Part shown: piece after piece, positions 9,444-18,178 of the stretch
How positions within the stretch are numbered: position 1 is the stretch's first letter
Layout: every line of letters begins with the position of its first letter
Source: Candidatus Paracaedibacteraceae bacterium
GTDB taxonomy: Bacteria > Pseudomonadota > Alphaproteobacteria > Paracaedibacterales > Paracaedibacteraceae
Reading direction: 5' to 3'
NCBI GenBank assembly: GCA_019459505.1
Contig: JAIBEV010000132.1
Coordinates: 62,001 to 126,000, forward strand
DNA length: 64,000 bases
Notes under the pieces: generated by a model
Told to the model about the DNA's origin: nothing
What the model saw: the letters and a program-made list of their open reading frames with translations, nothing else
The model's database searches: none
Position numbers and translations under genes: made by a program

Positions 9444-10385
9444 GTGACTAAACGGTGCTGGGTGATTTCTGATGGAAGTGCGGGCATGGTTAATCAAGCC
9501 TGGGGCTTAGCAGAAACTCTGGGATATGAGGTAGAACTCAAAAAGATCTGCCTCCGCCAACCTTGGGAAACACTAGCGCCGTATTTGACCATTGGGTTAG
9601 GTTATTGTCTTGCGAAAGATAGTGATCCCCTTCTCCCTCCTTATCCTAATCTTATCCTCGCTTCTGGACGACGTGCTATTCCGCCTGCCCTTTATATTAA
9701 ACAAAAAGTAGTTGGACAACAGAGTAAAGTAGTTTACTTACAGGATCCGCGAATTGATCCTTCTCACTTTGATGCTGTTATTTGTCCGCAGCATGATGGA
9801 TTAACAGGTAAGAACGTCCTTCAAACAATTGGAGCGACCCATCGCATCACTGCGAAAAAATTAGCTCAAGCAAAAGCCGATTTCCACCATCTGAACCCCC
9901 ATAACCAACCTGTGCTTTCAGTCATCATTGGCGGATCGACTAAAAAATATAACATGGACATGGATTTTGCTCAGCGCTTAAGCGACGATTTAATTCAAAT
10001 AGCCCAACAAGGATGGCGCATTCTGATCACCCTTTCTCGCCGGACTCCCGCAGCTGTAGCAGGAAAGATAAAATCCTTACCCTCTTCTATTTATGTATGG
10101 AATGGCGAAGGTGATAACCCTTATTTTGGTTTGCTGGGATTAGCCAATGCGATTCTTGTAACGTGTGATAGTGTCAGCATGATCTCAGAAGTATGCGCCA
10201 CTTCAGTTCCAGTCTATCTCTACCCTTTACCTAAAGTTTATTGGAAACATCAACAATTCCATCAATCTCTTATTGACATGAATCGGGTGCGATGGTGGAG
10301 CGGAGCCCTTGAACCCTATATGTTTACCCCTCTCAATGTTAATCAAGATACGGTAGCAAAACTTAAAGCATTGCTATCCATCTAA
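9444..10385 (+). CDS. Mitochondrial-fission-ELM1-like (DUF1022) protein
   Basis: A 313-residue protein starts at a GTG immediately after the typA TAA, so translation is probably coupled. The opening CWVISDGSAGMVNQAWGLAE and the later VIIGGSTKKYNM and VTCDSVSMISE motifs are those of the ELM1 family, a GT-B glycosyltransferase-like fold named after a plant mitochondrial fission protein and common in alphaproteobacteria. The bacterial members have no firmly assigned reaction; a role in envelope sugar metabolism is only inferred from the fold. Confidence 0.85.
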   Translation: MTKRCWVISDGSAGMVNQAWGLAETLGYEVELKKICLRQPWETLAPYLTIGLGYCLAKDSDPLLPPYPNLILASGRRAIPPALYIKQKVVGQQSKVVYLQDPRIDPSHFDAVICPQHDGLTGKNVLQTIGATHRITAKKLAQAKADFHHLNPHNQPVLSVIIGGSTKKYNMDMDFAQRLSDDLIQIAQQGWRILITLSRRTPAAVAGKIKSLPSSIYVWNGEGDNPYFGLLGLANAILVTCDSVSMISEVCATSVPVYLYPLPKVYWKHQQFHQSLIDMNRVRWWSGALEPYMFTPLNVNQDTVAKLKALLSI

Positions 10386-10450
10386 AGGCTTTAATAAAAC
10401 TTCGCTATCCCCCTATTTTTGTCCTTTTTTGACCCCTCTGTCTTTTTTCC

Positions 10451-10531
10451 TCGGCCGCTTTGAGCGCGGGTCTTGAGATGATAGGCGATCGCTCTTGTAA
10501 TATCGAGACCCCTGCTCAAGGCAGGGGATAG
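10451..10531 (-). repeat. Dispersed palindromic repeat, copy A
   Basis: The core CCCCTGC-TCAAG-GCAGGGG at 10509-10527 is a perfect inverted repeat. It is flanked by TCTCGATATTACAAG (read on the minus strand) and a GC-rich block resembling CTTGAGATGA. The whole unit recurs in the opposite orientation at 58567-58650. Such palindromic, CTTGA-centred units are typical of small dispersed repeats in alphaproteobacteria. Confidence 0.8.
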
Positions 10532-10636
10532 GGTTATTGTTTTTAGAACTACTTCTTTCTGAGTCATTTCTTTCTCCTTTTTCCCGGCCAACGAGCCGAG
10601 ATCTCGAGCTGGCAGGCAAAACTATCTCACTGATGG

Positions 10637-10665
10637 AGAGACCCAGGGTCAAGCACGGGGATAGG
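10637..10665 (-). repeat. Dispersed palindromic repeat, degenerate copy
   Basis: GAGACCCAGGGTCAAGCAC followed by GGGGATAGG aligns with copy A (GAGACCCCTGCTCAAGGCA followed by GGGGATAGG) with several mismatches. This suggests an older insertion of the same element. Confidence 0.6.
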
Positions 10666-10742
10666 TCTTTTCTATGAAATACTCTTTTTCTTGTGATATC
10701 AAGAATCCGCGTCTCGCAGCGCTTGCCTGGAAAAAGAGGGAC

Positions 10743-10779
10743 AAAAAAATCCCCAGCCCTTTTAAGAAAAGACCGGGGG
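10743..10779 (-). terminator. Terminator of coiled-coil gene 1
   Basis: On the minus strand an imperfect stem (CCCCGGTCTTTTC/AAAAGGGCTGGGG) is followed by ATTTTTTT. It lies about 60 bases past the stop of the 815-residue coiled-coil gene and probably ends the first cassette. Confidence 0.75.
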
Positions 10780-10840
10780 AAAAGATTAATCATCAACTGC
10801 ATAAGGGGGGAGCCCTCATACTTAGCTATGAAGACAGATT

Positions 10841-13288
10841 TTATTGATTCTGCATTATAGACACATTCATATTCCCATGCTGAGCCACTAATTTCTGTTG
10901 ATCCTCATCTATTTGTGGGTTAGAAACATCTAAATCTACAAACTCGCCTTGTAACTTATCCGCATGCTTCTCAATATATTGATCAACTCGTGCCTCAATC
11001 TCTTTTTTCTGCTTGTCATATCTACAATTATTGTATTCCCATATTAACCAATTTTGCCAATTCCAGTTCCTCTGAGGATCAACAACATCAGGGATTGCGC
11101 GACGGTACATTTCTCGAAGTCTTTTAAGCTTTGCTTTAAAAGCGGGATCTAAACGAGACTGTGTTACAGGGTTTGCTTCTGCTGTAATTTCATTATCAGT
11201 AAATTCATCCATTCCGTCGTACTCCAAACTATCTGCCATACTTTTTCGTCTTTGTTCCATTATCTCTTTTAACCTAATAAGAGGATTAGAGGAGTCTGTT
11301 GAAGGCGCTCCTGTCCGTGGCGATAATGTAAACTTAGGGTTAAAGCCCCCCTTTAGAATTTCTTTCTCAATCTTGCCCAGCACATCTATCTCATCAGAGG
11401 TTAATGTGGATGTTCGTCTATGCTCTCTTATCTGTTGCAGTATAGCTGAGTTATCCCTTACAGGTTGATTAGAACCCTCAGTTAATGTTTCTTGTTCAGC
11501 TTCTGGGTCTGCCTTGCCTTTACCTTTTCTATCCTCTTTTGCTTGGCTGCTTTCATCCTTACGGGAAGTTGATGTCTTAGGCAAACTTGCAGCTTTTTTA
11601 TTCTTCCCATTTGAGAATATTGGGGAAGAAGACGGTGGCGTAGGCGGAGGTGGTGGAGCCATCATAGAAGAGGAAGAAGAGGGGCGACTAGACGTCCCCA
11701 TACTGGTTGAAGTTGCCGGTGTTTCTACAATGATTTCAGGCGCTCCACTGCTGCGGGAACTTGATGTACTGGTGCTAGCCCTACTTAATGCAGCGAGTTG
11801 GGCTCTTAGACTTTGATTGATGTCCTCTTGTTCCTGCAGTTCTTTGTGTAAGGCACGGACTTGAGAACTGCCAAAATCCCTTCCTAGTGACTTATATAAC
11901 TCTTCAAGCTGAACGGCCATAAGTGAAAATTTTTCTATTTCAGAATTAAAATGTTCTTCAAGGGAACTCTTTTGTTCTTGCAATTGATTTAAGTTATCCA
12001 ACTCCCTCTCCTGCTGCGCTTCTAATTTCTCAACTTCTCCGTTAAGTTCTTGAAGGCGGTTGGTATGGGTCTCCTTCCTCTTCTTTGTTGTTGGGCGCTT
12101 CCTTTCCTCGGCAGCAAGATCATTTTTTACCGTTTTTAATGATTTGGCAGTAAGGTCGTGTACTACTTGTAAATCATTAATTTTTTTCTCTAGAGCTGTA
12201 ATTCTTTCTTTATAGTTCTCTGCCTCACTGTTCTTAGTCATCAACAAATGCACTACTTCATTTAAAGCATAGGCGCCATCCATTTGTGGTTGCTCTACAG
12301 CTCTTGATTTTTCTTGACGTATTAATTGACGTTTAAGATTTTGGTTTTCAAGATTAACTTCATCAAGTCGAGCCTGTCTCTCGGTGTTAGAAGCATCGAG
12401 TAATGTAATTTGCTCTCGAAGAGGGTTAACTGCCTCGTTTATACGTTGTTCAAGTTGGCGTTGCTGTTCTTGCGCAGTCTGTTGAGCAGCCTCCTCTAAC
12501 TGTTGAATGCGTGCTTGCAGTCTTCCCATCTGCTCATTCGGCGCTTGACGCGCTGCTTCAAGTTGGCGTTGCTGTTCTTGCGCGGTCTGTTGAGCAGCTT
12601 CCTCTAATTGTTGAATGCGTGCTTGCAGTCTTCCTATCTGCTCATTCGGCGCTTGTTGCGCTGCTTCAAGCTGACGTTGCTGTTCTTGCGCAGTCTGTTG
12701 AGCACGGCGCTCAGCTTCTTCTAGCTCTTGGATACGAGCCTCAAGTCTTCCTATTTGCTCATTCGGCGCTTGAGTAAGCTGTTGTTGTAATTGAGCTAAA
12801 GCCTGTTCATTTTGTTGCCTTAATGTTTGGCGCTCTTGTTGAACTGCATGGAGCTGATTCCGAAGATCTTCCATCTCCTCATTTTGTTGTTCTTGCTGTT
12901 GGCGACGTTGAGCTTGAATTAATCGCTGTCTATTTCCTCCTCCTTGATTACGCGGAGCATCATTAACTGCCACAGGGATTACTGGCGCCTGAACTGGCTG
13001 AACATTCTGCTGAATAATCTGCGGTGCAAGAAGTTGCTGTTGCTGGGGTGCCTGTTGTTGCTGCACCCCTTGTCTTTGTTGAAGGGCTGCATTGATTTCT
13101 TGTACAAAAGGTATCAAATGATTAACACCTAAATTTGGTACTGGTCTATTATGCCGCCTTAAAAATTCACTTAAAGCCCTTTTTTGGCCAGATATATGCA
13201 TCCCTCGCAAATCATCCAAGTTAAATGGTTCTGCCGTATAGGAAGCTGAGCTTAATAAGGCAAGACAGAATAAAGATCGTATTTTCAT
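10841..13288 (-). CDS. Exported long coiled-coil protein, cassette 1 (CC1)
   Basis: An 815-residue protein with no recognised family. A signal peptide (MKIRSLFCLALLSSASYTAE) is followed by a head segment of about 50 residues (22-72: FNLDDLRGM...FVQEINAAL). A Gln-rich linker comes next, then coiled coil from about 120 to 500. Three near-identical 36-39 residue repeats (from 173 to 280, each starting QAPNEQ) lie inside the coil. A Ser-rich tail holds a proline run (APPPPPTPP, 544-552), then a helical, Trp-containing C-terminal part (NWNWQNWLIW, 741-750). The head is shared with the two other coiled-coil proteins in the array and with a pseudogene upstream. The start is supported by the same leader (TAATGAGCATAAA) as in the pseudogene. 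Surface or secreted function is inferred from the signal peptide. Confidence 0.8.
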   Translation of the reverse strand: MKIRSLFCLALLSSASYTAEPFNLDDLRGMHISGQKRALSEFLRRHNRPVPNLGVNHLIPFVQEINAALQQRQGVQQQQAPQQQQLLAPQIIQQNVQPVQAPVIPVAVNDAPRNQGGGNRQRLIQAQRRQQQEQQNEEMEDLRNQLHAVQQERQTLRQQNEQALAQLQQQLTQAPNEQIGRLEARIQELEEAERRAQQTAQEQQRQLEAAQQAPNEQIGRLQARIQQLEEAAQQTAQEQQRQLEAARQAPNEQMGRLQARIQQLEEAAQQTAQEQQRQLEQRINEAVNPLREQITLLDASNTERQARLDEVNLENQNLKRQLIRQEKSRAVEQPQMDGAYALNEVVHLLMTKNSEAENYKERITALEKKINDLQVVHDLTAKSLKTVKNDLAAEERKRPTTKKRKETHTNRLQELNGEVEKLEAQQERELDNLNQLQEQKSSLEEHFNSEIEKFSLMAVQLEELYKSLGRDFGSSQVRALHKELQEQEDINQSLRAQLAALSRASTSTSSSRSSGAPEIIVETPATSTSMGTSSRPSSSSSMMAPPPPPTPPSSSPIFSNGKNKKAASLPKTSTSRKDESSQAKEDRKGKGKADPEAEQETLTEGSNQPVRDNSAILQQIREHRRTSTLTSDEIDVLGKIEKEILKGGFNPKFTLSPRTGAPSTDSSNPLIRLKEIMEQRRKSMADSLEYDGMDEFTDNEITAEANPVTQSRLDPAFKAKLKRLREMYRRAIPDVVDPQRNWNWQNWLIWEYNNCRYDKQKKEIEARVDQYIEKHADKLQGEFVDLDVSNPQIDEDQQKLVAQHGNMNVSIMQNQ
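12452..12770 (-). repeat. Three in-frame tandem repeats of 108-117 bp within CC1
   Basis: The DNA encoding QAPNEQ(I/M)GRLxARIQxLEE plus the Gln-rich half-coil occurs three times with high identity. The first unit has one extra three-codon insertion. All units keep the frame and heptad pattern, so changes in copy number would lengthen or shorten the coil without breaking the protein. Confidence 0.85.
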
Positions 13289-13563
13289 TTTATGCTCATT
13301 ATTTAGTGGTTTATTTTTAAAAGACTAACTATTATTTAGACCTGATAGTATTACAGAAAAGCAGGAAGTCTTTTCAGATATAAGAACAGGATACTAAAAG
13401 TAGAAGAAAAAAGATGCAAAGATTAACTTTGATGGAAGTTGATCTTTTTACAACAATTTTTAGCTGTAATCTGCTCCTCTCTGATGTTAAACTTCGATTA
13501 CTTATAAGTTGAATTAGTTAAACGGCTTCCTTCTCCTTTTTTATTTACTTAGATGAAAATTTT
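13289..13563. other. AT-rich spacer between CC1 and its broken copy
   Basis: No gene or clear regulatory element was recognised here apart from the CC1 leader next to its start. Confidence 0.5.
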
Positions 13564-13839
13564 TCACTCAATCAATATAAACTGTTCCATTTCTGCTTGA
13601 AGTTGCTGTTGCTGCGGCCCTTGTCTTTGTCGAAGACCTCCATTGATTTCTTGTGCTATAGTAATAAGATTTGCAAGACTTAAATCACTTAAAATGTTAT
13701 GATGTTGGCTCGCAAATCTATATAAAGCGTTTCTCTAACTAATACAGGGCATACCATGCAAATCATCCAAATTAAATGATTCTGCCGTATAAGAAGCTGA
13801 GCTTGACAAGGCAAGACAGAATAAAGATCGTATTTTCAT
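13564..13839 (-). pseudogene. Truncated coiled-coil gene copy with in-frame amber stop
   Basis: Reading from the ATG at 13839 gives MKIRSLFCLALSSSASYTAE and then FNLDDLHGMPCIS, almost the same as the start of CC1, and then TAG. The same frame continues after the TAG through SQHHNILSDLSLANLITIAQEIN and a Gln-rich end to a TGA at 13564. It aligns without gaps in frame to the CC1 head (FVQEINAALQQRQ). The coiled-coil body is missing. It is best read as the relic of a fourth coiled-coil gene between barrel 1 and CC1. Confidence 0.85.
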
Positions 13840-13926
13840 TTTATGCTCATTACTTAATATGCCGCTTTTTTGATGTATTGGCTGCTTTCTAGTAATACTA
13901 ACAGCTTAGAACTACTATAAGTGTTA

Positions 13927-14697
13927 TCAGTTAAGGGCATAAGACAGTCGCAGCATCAATGATGAAACATACGGCTTAATTTTGGTGGAAACCGACTCTG
14001 TATCACCACCTACCACACGTGCACGGAAGGTTTTAATAGGCCCATAAAGAGCAATCCGCCCCTCTAAACCAACGCGCACCTTAGCGACATCCTTTTCAAT
14101 TCCAATCCCAAAAGTAGGAGCAGTTTTCCATTTTTTCTTGGTAAAGCGGGGAGCGCTTATGATTTCCTGAGCAGCTGTATCCGCCTCTTCAAAAGTGTAA
14201 ATATATTTAAAGTGACTAACGTCAATACCAACCAGTCCATAAAGACGACCAGACTCCATAATCTTGCTCCCAACGCGGAGGACGAAACTTGTATTTAACT
14301 CTCGGGATAGTTTTGGTTCCAAGCTGCGTTGTGCGTAGCGGTTGACGCCCTGGCCCATATCAAGATCATTAACATTAGTTCCCCGAAGTTGACTCTTGAC
14401 ACTGCCTTGACCAATTTGGAATTCAGGACTAATAAATAAGGGAAATGAGGGAAGGTCATAGGAGGTTCCAACAAAGAAATAACCATTTACTCTATTACTA
14501 GATAAGTGCCGCCCATCTGTAAAAGTTACGGTGTTTCCCATAAAGTTTTTTAAAGATCCATAGCTTTTACCACCCATGTGGTCCCACGCTAGTGAAACAC
14601 CCATATAAGGATTACCAAAAACTGAAGCATTGGCCTGGCCTGCGATAGATGTGAAAAGCAGCAAGGCAATAGAAGGGGTAACATACTTTATTTTCAT
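13927..14697 (-). CDS. Outer-membrane beta-barrel protein, cassette 1 (OMP1)
   Basis: A 256-residue protein has signal peptide MKIKYVTPSIALLLFTSIAGQANA followed by alternating hydrophobic strands. The frame extends upstream to 14820, but AGGA sits six bases before the ATG at 14697, and a promoter covers the upstream extension, so the short start is chosen. Shared features with OMP2 and OMP3 are YMGVSLAWDHMGGKSYGSL, NGYFFVGT, FISPEFQIGQGS, PKLSRELNTSFVLR, the YGLVGID strand, and a final LRLSY strand. These fit an 8-10 stranded OmpA/porin-like barrel. No characterised relative was recognised. It heads a cassette with the coiled-coil gene downstream. Confidence 0.82.
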   Translation of the reverse strand: MKIKYVTPSIALLLFTSIAGQANASVFGNPYMGVSLAWDHMGGKSYGSLKNFMGNTVTFTDGRHLSSNRVNGYFFVGTSYDLPSFPLFISPEFQIGQGSVKSQLRGTNVNDLDMGQGVNRYAQRSLEPKLSRELNTSFVLRVGSKIMESGRLYGLVGIDVSHFKYIYTFEEADTAAQEIISAPRFTKKKWKTAPTFGIGIEKDVAKVRVGLEGRIALYGPIKTFRARVVGGDTESVSTKIKPYVSSLMLRLSYALN

Positions 14698-14788
14698 CAT
14701 ATTTCCTTTAGCATGATAAGTGGAGAGTTTCCCCTCCTTAATTAATAAATGGCTTATATCCATAATTTCTGAGGCATTTCTGTAGGAT

Positions 14789-14817
14789 GTTGTATCAACA
14801 AAATTATAAATTGTCCA
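14789..14817 (-). promoter_or_regulatory. Predicted sigma-70 promoter of OMP1
   Basis: On the minus strand, TGGACA, a 17-base spacer and TACAAC lie about 90 bases before the chosen OMP1 start. The same arrangement, with similar spacer sequence, precedes OMP2. Confidence 0.5.
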
Positions 14818-15045
14818 CATTATATATAATAAAAAATTATCTTCTCTACGCTGTAAAAAAGGATTTATATTTCCTTTTTTTCGTTAATCGGTTGGATAAA
14901 TGGGTTATTTTTTGAAGAATCGTGCTTATGAAAATGATAAAGTATATTTTTATATAAAACTTTTTGATGGTGTTATTTTTTCTTTGGCATGAGAACTCAG
15001 CCTCAGGTATAAAGCTTCTAAACATGACGTATCATTTTTACTGTC

Positions 15046-15080
15046 TGCCGCTCATTGTGAAAAGAATTCACTGAGCGGCA
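15046..15080 (-). repeat. Long inverted repeat downstream of CC2
   Basis: A nine-base perfect stem TGCCGCTCA/TGAGCGGCA encloses a second GTGAA/TTCAC stem. It lies 46 bases beyond the CC2 stop. It lacks a T run on either strand, so it may end or protect the 3' end of the CC2 message without being a classical terminator. Confidence 0.6.
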
Positions 15081-15125
15081 AAGGAAAACAAGTAGAACAG
15101 ATGTGAGTGAAATGATAGGGGGAGT

Positions 15126-17327
15126 TTACTGCCCCACCGTAAGAAAAAGAGACCGCCTCACTCCATTGGGAGGAGTATTTATGGTCTTTTTGATACTGAG
15201 TCTGCTAGGACTGCAACTTGGACTGGAAAGGGGGCTAGGGTTAGGATCAAAATTTTCTTTCCCTTTATCTTTTCCTGCCTCTTTGACGTCCCCTCCCTCT
15301 TCCTCTATTTTGGTTGTTGCATCTTTTATAAGATGGAAAAAACTTTGGAGCTCACGCAGATTTTTCTGAGCCTCCAAAAACTTCCTCATCCATTCAGAGG
15401 ATTCCTGTTTTTGACTCTTATAGGCTTCTTCAAGCTTTCTATTTTCTTCGTTTAGCCTATGAACCTCCTGAATGTGAGCCTCTTGCGTTTCTACCAATTT
15501 AAGTTCTACCTCTTGGATTTTATTTTCTGCCTGCTTTAGCTGAGTCTGCTGTTCTTCTAGCTTCTGCTGCTGAGCGTCGTTTAAGCCGCTGAGGTCTTTA
15601 ACTTGCGTTTCTAAATCCTGTACTTGAAGGGTATAAGTCTCTTGCGTTTTTGCAAGCTGCTGTTCCGTCTCAAAGATTTTATTTTCTGCTTGCGTGAGGT
15701 GATGATGCTGCTTGTCCGATTCTTGCTGTTGAACTTCAGTAAGGTCAATTAGATTTTTAACTTTTTCTTCTAGACTAGAAATTTTATTCTCATGCTCATT
15801 TCTCGTCTCAATAAATTGAAATTCTTTTTCTTGGAGCTCTTCCTTTACGTCATGAAGCTGGGTTTGCTGTTCCTCTAACATTCGTTGTTTAACTTCATTA
15901 GCTTCAGTCAATTCTTTAATTTTTTCTTGTAAACTCTGAACTTGATGGGCATGCGTTTCTTGGATTTCAACAAGTTGATGCTCAACCTCAAGAATTTTAT
16001 TTTTTGCAGATTCCAACTGGACCTGGTGTTCTTCTATCTTTTGTTGCTTGCTTTCAGCAGAAATTCGTAATTCTCTCCCCTGTTCTTGGAGGTTATGGAC
16101 TTGCTCAGCATGAACTTGTTGACTTTTATCCCATTCCCGCTGTTTATTTAAAATTTCCTGCCTTGTAGTGTCCAGTTGTCCTTGAGCCTCAGCTAGAATC
16201 TGTTGATTTTGTTGGTCGGTTTTTATTAAATCAGAAATTTGGGCTTGAAGTTTTTTAGATTCCTTAGCATGCTTTTCTTTTGCTTGCACAAATTCTTCTT
16301 CTTTAATCTTAAGTTGGTTATTGGCAATATCTAGCTGAGCTTGAATGTCCTCTAAAGCTTGCTGATCAACTCGTTGACTGGCAGTTAAATCATTTAATTT
16401 TTGCCTTAAAAAGTTAACTTGTTGACCATATTGCTGCTGAACTTGGTCTAGTTCCATTTGTTTAGTTTTAATCTCCAGCGTTGCCATCTGAAGTTTTTGT
16501 TCTAATTCCTCTATGGTTTGTTGGTCAGATTCTTTTTGTTCTATTAATGTTGTGATTTGTTGTTGAAGGTCATGGACTTGCTGAAAATAATGAGTTTGAG
16601 CCTGAACAAGCTCTTCTTCTTTAACATTAATTTTACTATTCGCTGTCTGAAGGTGCTGAGATACTCTGGCCAAATCTTCTTGATTACATTCTTTTTCTTC
16701 TATTAAGATTGTAATTTGCTGTTGAAGATCATGAGCTTGACGAGCGTGCGTATCTTGCATCTGAGTAAGCTCGAGTTGTTTAACATTAAAACTGTTACAG
16801 GCAGCCTCCAGCTGTTGGTGGAGAGTCGATATACTTAATTGATCCTGACGTTGAGAGGTCGTTAAAGTTTCCACTTGACTCTCTAACCTGTTAATTTGGC
16901 GTTGGAGGTGGCTAAATTCTGCTTGTTGAGTTGCCTGTTGTAATCTCACAGTTGTTAATTTTGTTTTTTTTCTCCCCATTTTCTCAGATAGAAGTTGTAC
17001 TTGAGGATCAACTCTTGGGAGCAATAGGGTTTGTTGGTGCTGTTCTACTAGATTTTGATTTTGGTGGAAAAGTATTGAATTATTAATTTTTAAAGCCATA
17101 CATATAAGATCTACCAGAACAGCATTCTTTGATATTGTAGGGAAATATGGTCGTACATGGTTGTAAAGAATATCTCTTTTTTCTGGCAATGTCTTCTTAT
17201 TAGCTAAACTCATAAAGTCCAAGGGTTGAGAGGTGGAAGACAAGCCTCGGACTTCAAAATTTAGAAGGTCATGAGCAAGGGTAGCTGTATTTAGCAAAGC
17301 AAGGCATATTAAAGATCGTATTTTCAT
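15126..17327 (-). CDS. Exported long coiled-coil protein, cassette 2 (CC2)
   Basis: A 733-residue protein starts MKIRSLICLALLNTATLA, the same signal-peptide type as CC1. An upstream in-frame TTG and ATG exist, but the leader around 17327 aligns with those of CC1 and the pseudogene, so this start is preferred. A head of about 90 residues is followed by nearly uninterrupted heptads from about 130 to 670, with loose repeats of about 40 residues ending in patterns such as VQDLETQVKDL. The last 50 residues are disordered and rich in Ser-Pro (GKENFDPNPSPLSS, SPSRLSIKK, RRSLFLTV). No family was recognised. It lies 83 bases downstream of OMP2 and probably shares its transcript. Confidence 0.8.
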   Translation of the reverse strand: MKIRSLICLALLNTATLAHDLLNFEVRGLSSTSQPLDFMSLANKKTLPEKRDILYNHVRPYFPTISKNAVLVDLICMALKINNSILFHQNQNLVEQHQQTLLLPRVDPQVQLLSEKMGRKKTKLTTVRLQQATQQAEFSHLQRQINRLESQVETLTTSQRQDQLSISTLHQQLEAACNSFNVKQLELTQMQDTHARQAHDLQQQITILIEEKECNQEDLARVSQHLQTANSKINVKEEELVQAQTHYFQQVHDLQQQITTLIEQKESDQQTIEELEQKLQMATLEIKTKQMELDQVQQQYGQQVNFLRQKLNDLTASQRVDQQALEDIQAQLDIANNQLKIKEEEFVQAKEKHAKESKKLQAQISDLIKTDQQNQQILAEAQGQLDTTRQEILNKQREWDKSQQVHAEQVHNLQEQGRELRISAESKQQKIEEHQVQLESAKNKILEVEHQLVEIQETHAHQVQSLQEKIKELTEANEVKQRMLEEQQTQLHDVKEELQEKEFQFIETRNEHENKISSLEEKVKNLIDLTEVQQQESDKQHHHLTQAENKIFETEQQLAKTQETYTLQVQDLETQVKDLSGLNDAQQQKLEEQQTQLKQAENKIQEVELKLVETQEAHIQEVHRLNEENRKLEEAYKSQKQESSEWMRKFLEAQKNLRELQSFFHLIKDATTKIEEEGGDVKEAGKDKGKENFDPNPSPLSSPSCSPSRLSIKKTINTPPNGVRRSLFLTVGQ

Positions 17328-17410
17328 TCCTATATCCATTATTAGATTTATTGGGTCCAATAGATTTACAACCTCTTCGCCATAACAACGTTTCCTCTGA
17401 TGCAGAATAT

Positions 17411-18178
17411 TTAATATCCTAAAGTATAAGAGAGCCGAAACATAATCGAGGAAATGTAAGGTTTAAATTTGGTTGTTGCTATTTCTCTGTCACCAGACTG
17501 TTCAACTGTTCTAGCCGTTTTAATGGGGCCATAAAGTGCAAGACGATACTCTAACCCCATTAAAACTTTGTCAATCTCCTTGGCTATTCCTCCTCCAAAA
17601 ACAGGGGCCATTTTCCATGTTGATTTTATAAAGGTTTGAAAACCATTAATCCTTCCGTAATTTGCTTCAAACTTTTCAACGATAAAGCTATATTTAAAGC
17701 GACTGACATCAATTCCTCCTAAACCATAAAGGTTAAGAGAATTTAAGACTTTCCCCCCTAGTCGCACAACAAAACTGGTATTTAATTGTCGTGATAATTT
17801 AGGATCCATGCGGCGCTGCAAAAACTCTGCGCCTAAATTAACATTTGGATCAGACGCTGTATTCTTAAGTTGACTATTTAGACTCCCTTGACCAATTTGA
17901 AATTCAGGGCTAATAAATAAAGACACTTGCTCTAAATTGTAAAACGTTCCTAAAAATACATAACCATTCATTCTATTAGCACATAAAGATAGACCATTAG
18001 AGAAATGGAGGTTATTTCCTTCTCGTGTTGTTAAAGCACCGTAACTTTTACCCCCCATGTGATCCCAACTCACAGCTAAACCCGCATAAATTTTATTAAG
18101 CCCATCCGCATTTGCTTGATCTATTGGTAAAAATAAAAGTATTAAGGCGAGAAAAGATGAAATATATTTTAATTTCAT
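17411..18178 (-). CDS. Outer-membrane beta-barrel protein, cassette 2 (OMP2)
   Basis: A 255-residue paralogue of OMP1 with signal peptide MKLKYISSFLALILLFLPIDQANA. It shares AVSWDHMGGKSYGALT, NGYVFLGT, FISPEFQIGQGSLNSQL, PKLSRQLNTSFVVRLGG, YGLGGIDVS, and a last strand FRLSYTLGY. AAGGAA precedes the ATG. The strong similarity to OMP1 indicates recent duplication. A promoter-like pair and a leader of similar length lie upstream. A periplasm-facing N-terminus and barrel fold are inferred, not shown. Confidence 0.82.
   Translation of the reverse strand: MKLKYISSFLALILLFLPIDQANADGLNKIYAGLAVSWDHMGGKSYGALTTREGNNLHFSNGLSLCANRMNGYVFLGTFYNLEQVSLFISPEFQIGQGSLNSQLKNTASDPNVNLGAEFLQRRMDPKLSRQLNTSFVVRLGGKVLNSLNLYGLGGIDVSRFKYSFIVEKFEANYGRINGFQTFIKSTWKMAPVFGGGIAKEIDKVLMGLEYRLALYGPIKTARTVEQSGDREIATTKFKPYISSIMFRLSYTLGY

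Larger units (their letters stand above)
10386..10840. other. Intergenic block with dispersed palindromic repeats
   Basis: No credible gene is present in these 455 bases. The stretch is built from several degenerate copies of a palindromic repeat (listed separately) and ends with a terminator for the coiled-coil gene to its right. Open frames on the minus strand here are translations of repeat DNA, with low-complexity Arg/Lys/Ser content and no family pattern. Confidence 0.75.
14698..15125. other. Spacer with OMP1 promoter and a long hairpin
   Basis: These 428 bases between CC2 and OMP1 hold the OMP1 leader and promoter and an inverted repeat near the CC2 end, both listed separately. No gene was seen. 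Confidence 0.6.

Noticed and set aside
10391-10802. Two minus-strand open frames of 66 and 129 codons
   Set aside because: They are translations of palindromic repeats and a terminator, with low-complexity basic content and no ribosome-binding site.
12452-12770. Tandem units considered as a CRISPR array
   Set aside because: The units are over 100 bases, adjacent without spacers, and encode a coiled coil in frame.
11514-12777. Plus-strand frames opposite CC1
   Set aside because: They are shadows of the low-complexity and repeated coiled-coil coding sequence.
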